From: Blasia pusilla
Lineage: Eukaryota; Marchantiophyta; Marchantiopsida; Blasiales
DNA: 64,000 bases
Assembly: GCA_050084515.1 (NCBI GenBank)
Contig: CM114273.1
Span: forward strand, 23,250,001 to 23,314,000
Direction of reading: 5' to 3'
Below the pieces are notes generated by a model. That model was given only the letters and a program-made list of their open reading frames with translations, did no database searches and was not told where the DNA came from. Below, piece after piece: positions 60,771 to 64,000 of this stretch. The position numbers and the translations under genes were made by a program. Every line of letters starts with the position of its first letter. The first letter of the stretch is position 1.

Positions 60771-61948
60771 AAATCCTGCAAAAACTGCCTCACGCCCAAG
60801 CAGCAAGCTTGCTTGCTTGCTCCTTGCTCCTTGCTCCTTACTCTGCCTCTCACGCCCACTCGCCCCGAGCTACCACGAGTTGCCTTGAAGCCTCCAACGG
60901 GATAGGCGTCTCCAACAATGAACGAGTCACCAACCAACCAGCCCCTCCGATCCGCTGTCCACCATTGCCAGACCTTGAGCTAGTCCACAAAATTTCAATC
61001 AGCAATTACTCCACAAATCCTCGACCAAAATTGAATCTCTTTCGACCCGAATTCAATTGACCACCATAGCTATCTCTCCATAAAAAATCAGCTACAACCA
61101 AACTCTGTACTCCGAGCTAAAAATCAGACAAACTTGCTGTCCATACACCTCCATAATCGTAAATCCGACAACGCTTCTGCCCAGTTTCATGCACGCAGAA
61201 ATCCGCAACGCTCCACACACTCGAGCAGATAGTTTCACATGAGATTACAATACAAGTAGCAACAGGAACCTCTCACCCGATCTGGATGAACTTCAACAGA
61301 GCTTCCGCACTCCAAGCTCTCCACATCAGAAAACCGTCGAACACGAACCAGAATCTTCAATCCTTGATAACTTCCAACTCCCTTGACAAAATCCCGCGAT
61401 CTAAAGCACGTTGGAAAACTCTCAGCAAGGCGCTTCTTTCCCAACCAACCACGCACTAGATTCACACCTCCAACATAGGCCACAAGCCATGAACATCCAC
61501 GGTTGAGTACACAATCAGCCCTAACCAGATCCTATTGATCCACAATCGAAGCTACCATCGATCTACTTCAGTTCTTTGAGTGAAATCCGTGAAAGACCTA
61601 CTGTCATAAAACACGTATAGAATCACATACAATCGAGCAAAACCCACTCCACGATGGGAGAATCTAGGTCGAAGCCTGCGGGAAACACCATAGCCAAGAG
61701 CTTTACTCACTACCAAGGCTAACTCCCAACGCAACAAGCTCAACTCAAAAAACTAACTGTTCTTTGAGTGCACTCCACCTTATATCCTCCAACCTAAGAG
61801 CGGGCCCTACTCAAAAAGTCACCCTCAACTGAGTAACCCCCAACCCTATGTATGAAATCGCATCTCTACCTAGACAGTGCGGCCCTACATAAGGTATGGC
61901 CTCTATTAGCACACTATACTCTACGACATAATCCGTATGGTCATGACA
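60771..61948 (-). repeat. Unit M (61,581-61,948) and untranslated leader of a DNMT-Gypsy relative
   Basis: Unit M here is 368 bp, exactly the length in copy 1, beginning TGTCATGACC and ending GGATTTCA on the minus strand, but it lacks the adjoining A units. It is followed by about 800 bp without credible coding sequence. That stretch includes GCAAGGAGCAAGGAGCAAGC-type short tandem repeats at about 60,800-60,840. The position fits a 5' LTR or start of an internal leader. Confidence 0.6.
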
Positions 61949-63873
61949 AGGGCAATGGGAGAAACGAGTGCAACGACTCCTATTGCTGATGCTCAGAGGA
62001 GCATATGTCGAGTACAATGTTGGGGGCGGCCACGATGGTGTACCGTGCTCCGCTATTTTCTACTTCCGATGTTATGACATTAGGAGGTATGCCCACCGAG
62101 GTGTTCTAGCTGGGCGCTATGCCATGTGAGCGTGGAACTGGAGTTCCTACATCACGTTCAAAGGTGATTTTAGAGGAGGTGATGGACCTGCCCTTGGAGC
62201 GGATGCTCGGGCAGTCCACGTCAGATGCATGGCAGGCTATGGCTGCTAGGTTGGCGGAGATGCCTGCTAGACCCGCGATAGAGTGTGCCATTGCCTGTCT
62301 AGGTGTTGTGTTGCTGGATAAACGGAGATAGGTCTTCCAGTTGGTGAGCCCCAAAGAGATGCAAAGGTGGTGTCGGATTATGTGGTGCATCCCAAAGCCC
62401 CCGATTATGTGGTGCATCCCCCTCTAGGATGCACCACATAATCGGGTGATGCCTCTTTGGGGCTCGACTGAGGAGCTTCGACGCTTAGCCATTGAGCATG
62501 TGCAGACTGCGTGGAGCGAGAAGTTTGCACCAGAGTGTGATGGGTCAGAGGAACCCCAGGTAGGCAGGAGTGCTGCTATGATCCCTTTGGACACCACCCC
62601 GATTATGTGGTGCATCCCAGAGGAGTGTATTCGGGTTTTGGATCTCTTTGGAGGGATTAGCACTGGGTTAGGTGCTATTTTTCACGCAGGAGTGCACGTG
62701 CAATAGTACTTGTATGTGGAGATTGATGATGTTGCGAGGCGCGCTTCACTTCACCATGTGGCGCAGTTACGCCTCCGTTTTCCCGACTTATTATCAACGT
62801 CTGCCATTTAGGGTTACCAAAGTTCCCTACCAAGGGACATTTCATTGTTGGGGGCGCAGGACTTGGAGCGGATAGGGACCATAGACTTGGTCATTGTTGG
62901 TTGGCCATGTCAGGGCCAATCAAGTGCTGGATGGGATAGCGGATTAGCTGACTCTCGGTCCATGTTATTTTGGAAGATGACGCAGATCTTGTGACACTTG
63001 CAGGAGCATTAGTCTCGTCCTCTAGCATACATTCTGGAGAATGTACCGATTTTGGGCGATTCGAGGTCGCGTGTGGAGACGAGTGCACATCAGGTTTGCG
63101 CATGGATTGGCCCGACAGTTTTGTTGGATGCAACGAGTGTGGGTTCATGAGCACATCGCCTGCGTCTTTGGTGGACCAACTTGGTACCACACAAGGTGTT
63201 GCGGAGGGCATATGCAAGATTGGAGCGCCTCTCCGATTTGTTGGTGGATTCTATATTGGATCCGGGCCTTCGATCATAGGTAGTGAGGCACGATGATTGA
63301 CCACAATTGATTGTGGTCAACAGGATTGGCATGCCACGGGCAGCCTTTCCCACATTGGTGAGTTTTTTAGCTTCCTATGCATTCAAGGAGGGTGGACCTA
63401 GCTTGGTTTGGGATGACCAGGTACAGAGGTTGATGGAGCCCAACGCCGATTAGCGAGAGCGAGCGATGGGATTCCCCACAAGAGTGATGGCAGTACCGTC
63501 ACTATCGGAGGCATCACGACGCCATGTCTTGGATCAGGCGATGGATCTGAATTATTTGACATGGATTTTCAGCTTAGGAATAGTTGAGCACTGTTGTTTC
63601 AGGATGCGACATATCACAGCAATTGTGTTGGTGAGCCCCATGCCTACCGAAACGGTGGAGGCAGTGGCTCGGGGCGAGACCCGAGGAGATCGACACATCA
63701 GGGGTGATCGAGAGAGACACCCTTGGACTTCTTGGGATGTTTTGCAGATACGCCAAGAGCTGGTAGCCACAGCATCGAGTGTGGTTCCGGGTACTGCAAA
63801 TGGAGATATGATTTTGCAGTTGGTTGTAGGGGAGCAGTCGAGTTTTGTTGTCCGAGACGGGGTTGCACCATAA
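61949..63873 (+). pseudogene. C5-cytosine DNA methyltransferase (DNMT3-like) of the + strand DNMT-Gypsy element
   Basis: From 62,119 to 63,873 one frame runs without a frameshift but with ten stops (62,329; 62,425; 62,704; 62,809; 62,992; 63,010; 63,148; 63,277; 63,298; 63,451). C5-methyltransferase motifs follow in linear order: I DLFGGISTGLGA (62,641, SAM binding), II with its acidic residue in YLYVEID (Glu at 62,719), IV GWPCQGQSSAG with the catalytic Cys at 62,908-62,910, VI ENV (63,037-63,045), VIII HRLRLWWTN (63,154), then RERAMGFPT (63,454) and the motif X region SRRHVLDQAMDLNYLT. The linear order excludes plant DRM enzymes, which are permuted. The RERAMGF...LTWIFSLG ending resembles DNMT3. 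Its expected activity is 5-methylcytosine formation with S-adenosylmethionine. A linker with HPWTSWDV follows, ending TAA (63,871-63,873). Confidence 0.9.
62376..62618. repeat. 18-mer repeated three times directly and once inverted within the DNMT frame
   Basis: GATTATGTGGTGCATCCC occurs at 62,376-62,393, 62,403-62,420 and 62,601-62,618. Its complement sits at 62,427-62,445, giving a perfect 19-bp stem with 62,401-62,419 around a 7-nt loop. In the methyltransferase frame the direct copies encode the same IMWCIP string; the last copy lies directly before motif I. Confidence 0.85.
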
Positions 63874-64000
63874 CAACCACCGACACCCGCGCCGGAGAGT
63901 CCTACCGTAGTCATGACGGAGACTTGGGAGCCAAATATATGGGCCCTAAGTTGATAGGAGGAGAGCGGCGCTGGATACACCAGTTCCTAAGGAGTTATAA
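63874..64000 (+). pseudogene. Start of RT of the + strand DNMT-Gypsy element, cut by the window edge
   Basis: After the TAA the same phase continues with a Pro-rich stretch and ETWEP, the start of the conserved pre-RT block seen in copy 1 (ETWEPLLGPKLTGGEKRRLT). A small indel near 63,945 then shifts the frame, and the window ends before the RT core. Confidence 0.75.

Larger units (their letters stand above)
55672..61948 (-). mobile_element. Antisense nested insertion inside a DNMT-Gypsy element
   Basis: The insert begins TGTCGTGCG and ends TCATGACA on the plus strand, i.e. with retroelement-like TG...CA termini. It is flanked by the 4-bp direct repeat AGGG (55,668-55,671 and 61,949-61,952). 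On the minus strand it holds, from its 5' end: unit M (61,948-61,581), an untranslated leader, a methyltransferase C-terminal piece (60,770-60,190), an oppositely oriented LTR (59,509-60,006), then methyltransferase end, linker, RT, RNase H, integrase, PHD and A-M-A'. It is therefore a composite of at least two DNMT-Gypsy pieces and another LTR element. Confidence 0.75.

Noticed and set aside
62446-63580. Assignment of the methyltransferase to the plant DRM class
   Set aside because: DRM enzymes have the motif order permuted (VI-X before I-V); here I, IV, VI, VIII and X are in linear order, so a DNMT3-like origin is favoured, although a DNMT1/CMT relation cannot be excluded without a tree.
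53950-64000. Endogenous pararetrovirus (caulimovirid) origin for the DNMT element
   Set aside because: An integrase with HHCC and DDE motifs is present and no movement-protein-like domain is seen, so Ty3/Gypsy fits.
1-64000. CRISPR arrays, bacterial operons, rRNA or tRNA genes
   Set aside because: No regularly spaced repeats with unique spacers, no ribosome-binding-site organised operons and no cloverleaf or rRNA core was recognised; spliced host genes show a eukaryotic nuclear origin.

Overview
The window looks like nuclear DNA from a streptophyte, either a charophyte alga or a non-seed land plant. The reasons are three well-conserved green-lineage host genes with GT-AG introns, plant-type Copia and Gypsy elements primed by initiator tRNA-Met, and plant-style Helitron Rep/helicase remnants. 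The species cannot be named from the sequence. Host genes occupy only about 11 kb. Most of the recognisable remainder is decayed, nested transposable-element DNA, and several long AT-rich stretches hold nothing I can identify.

Layout: (1) 994-2270 (+), a two-exon LHCII chlorophyll a/b-binding protein gene with a CCAAT-rich upstream region. (2) 2.3-9 kb, AT-rich DNA without a recognisable gene. (3) 9.3-18.9 kb, a broken Helitron (Rep part, then helicase part) with a 5.2-kb Copia element (10,810-16,043) lying between the parts. (4) 19.5-23.6 kb, copy 1 of an unusual Gypsy family (called DNMT-Gypsy here). (5) 24.9-31.2 kb, a second member of the same Copia family, whose RT core has been replaced by an antisense piece of DNMT-Gypsy. 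(6) 33.0-36.9 kb (-), a five-exon formate-tetrahydrofolate ligase gene with an N-terminal extension. (7) 39.2-40.9 kb, a 5'-truncated LINE with a 513-residue open frame. (8) 41.4-47.3 kb (-), an 11-exon COG6 gene. (9) 48.2-51 kb, a Helitron helicase scrap and an ordinary Gypsy element. (10) 52-64 kb, a second DNMT-Gypsy element on the + strand (gag at about 53.9-55.7 kb, DNA methyltransferase at about 61.9-63.9 kb, then the start of RT). It is split by a 6.3-kb antisense insertion (55,672-61,948) made of further DNMT-Gypsy pieces and an unrelated LTR.

The most interesting system is the DNMT-Gypsy family. Combining its copies gives the order Gag with zinc knuckles, then a C5-cytosine DNA methyltransferase in DNMT3-like motif order (I, IV, VI, VIII, X), an in-frame stop codon at the same place in three copies, RT, RNase H, integrase and a C-terminal PHD finger. 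A retroelement carrying both a DNA-methylation writer and a histone-tail reader could mark or target its own insertions; that role is inference. DNMT capture by retrotransposons has been reported in dinoflagellates and charophyte algae (de Mendoza et al. 2018, cited from memory). The PHD tail and the shared stop codon may be new details. All copies here are degenerate.
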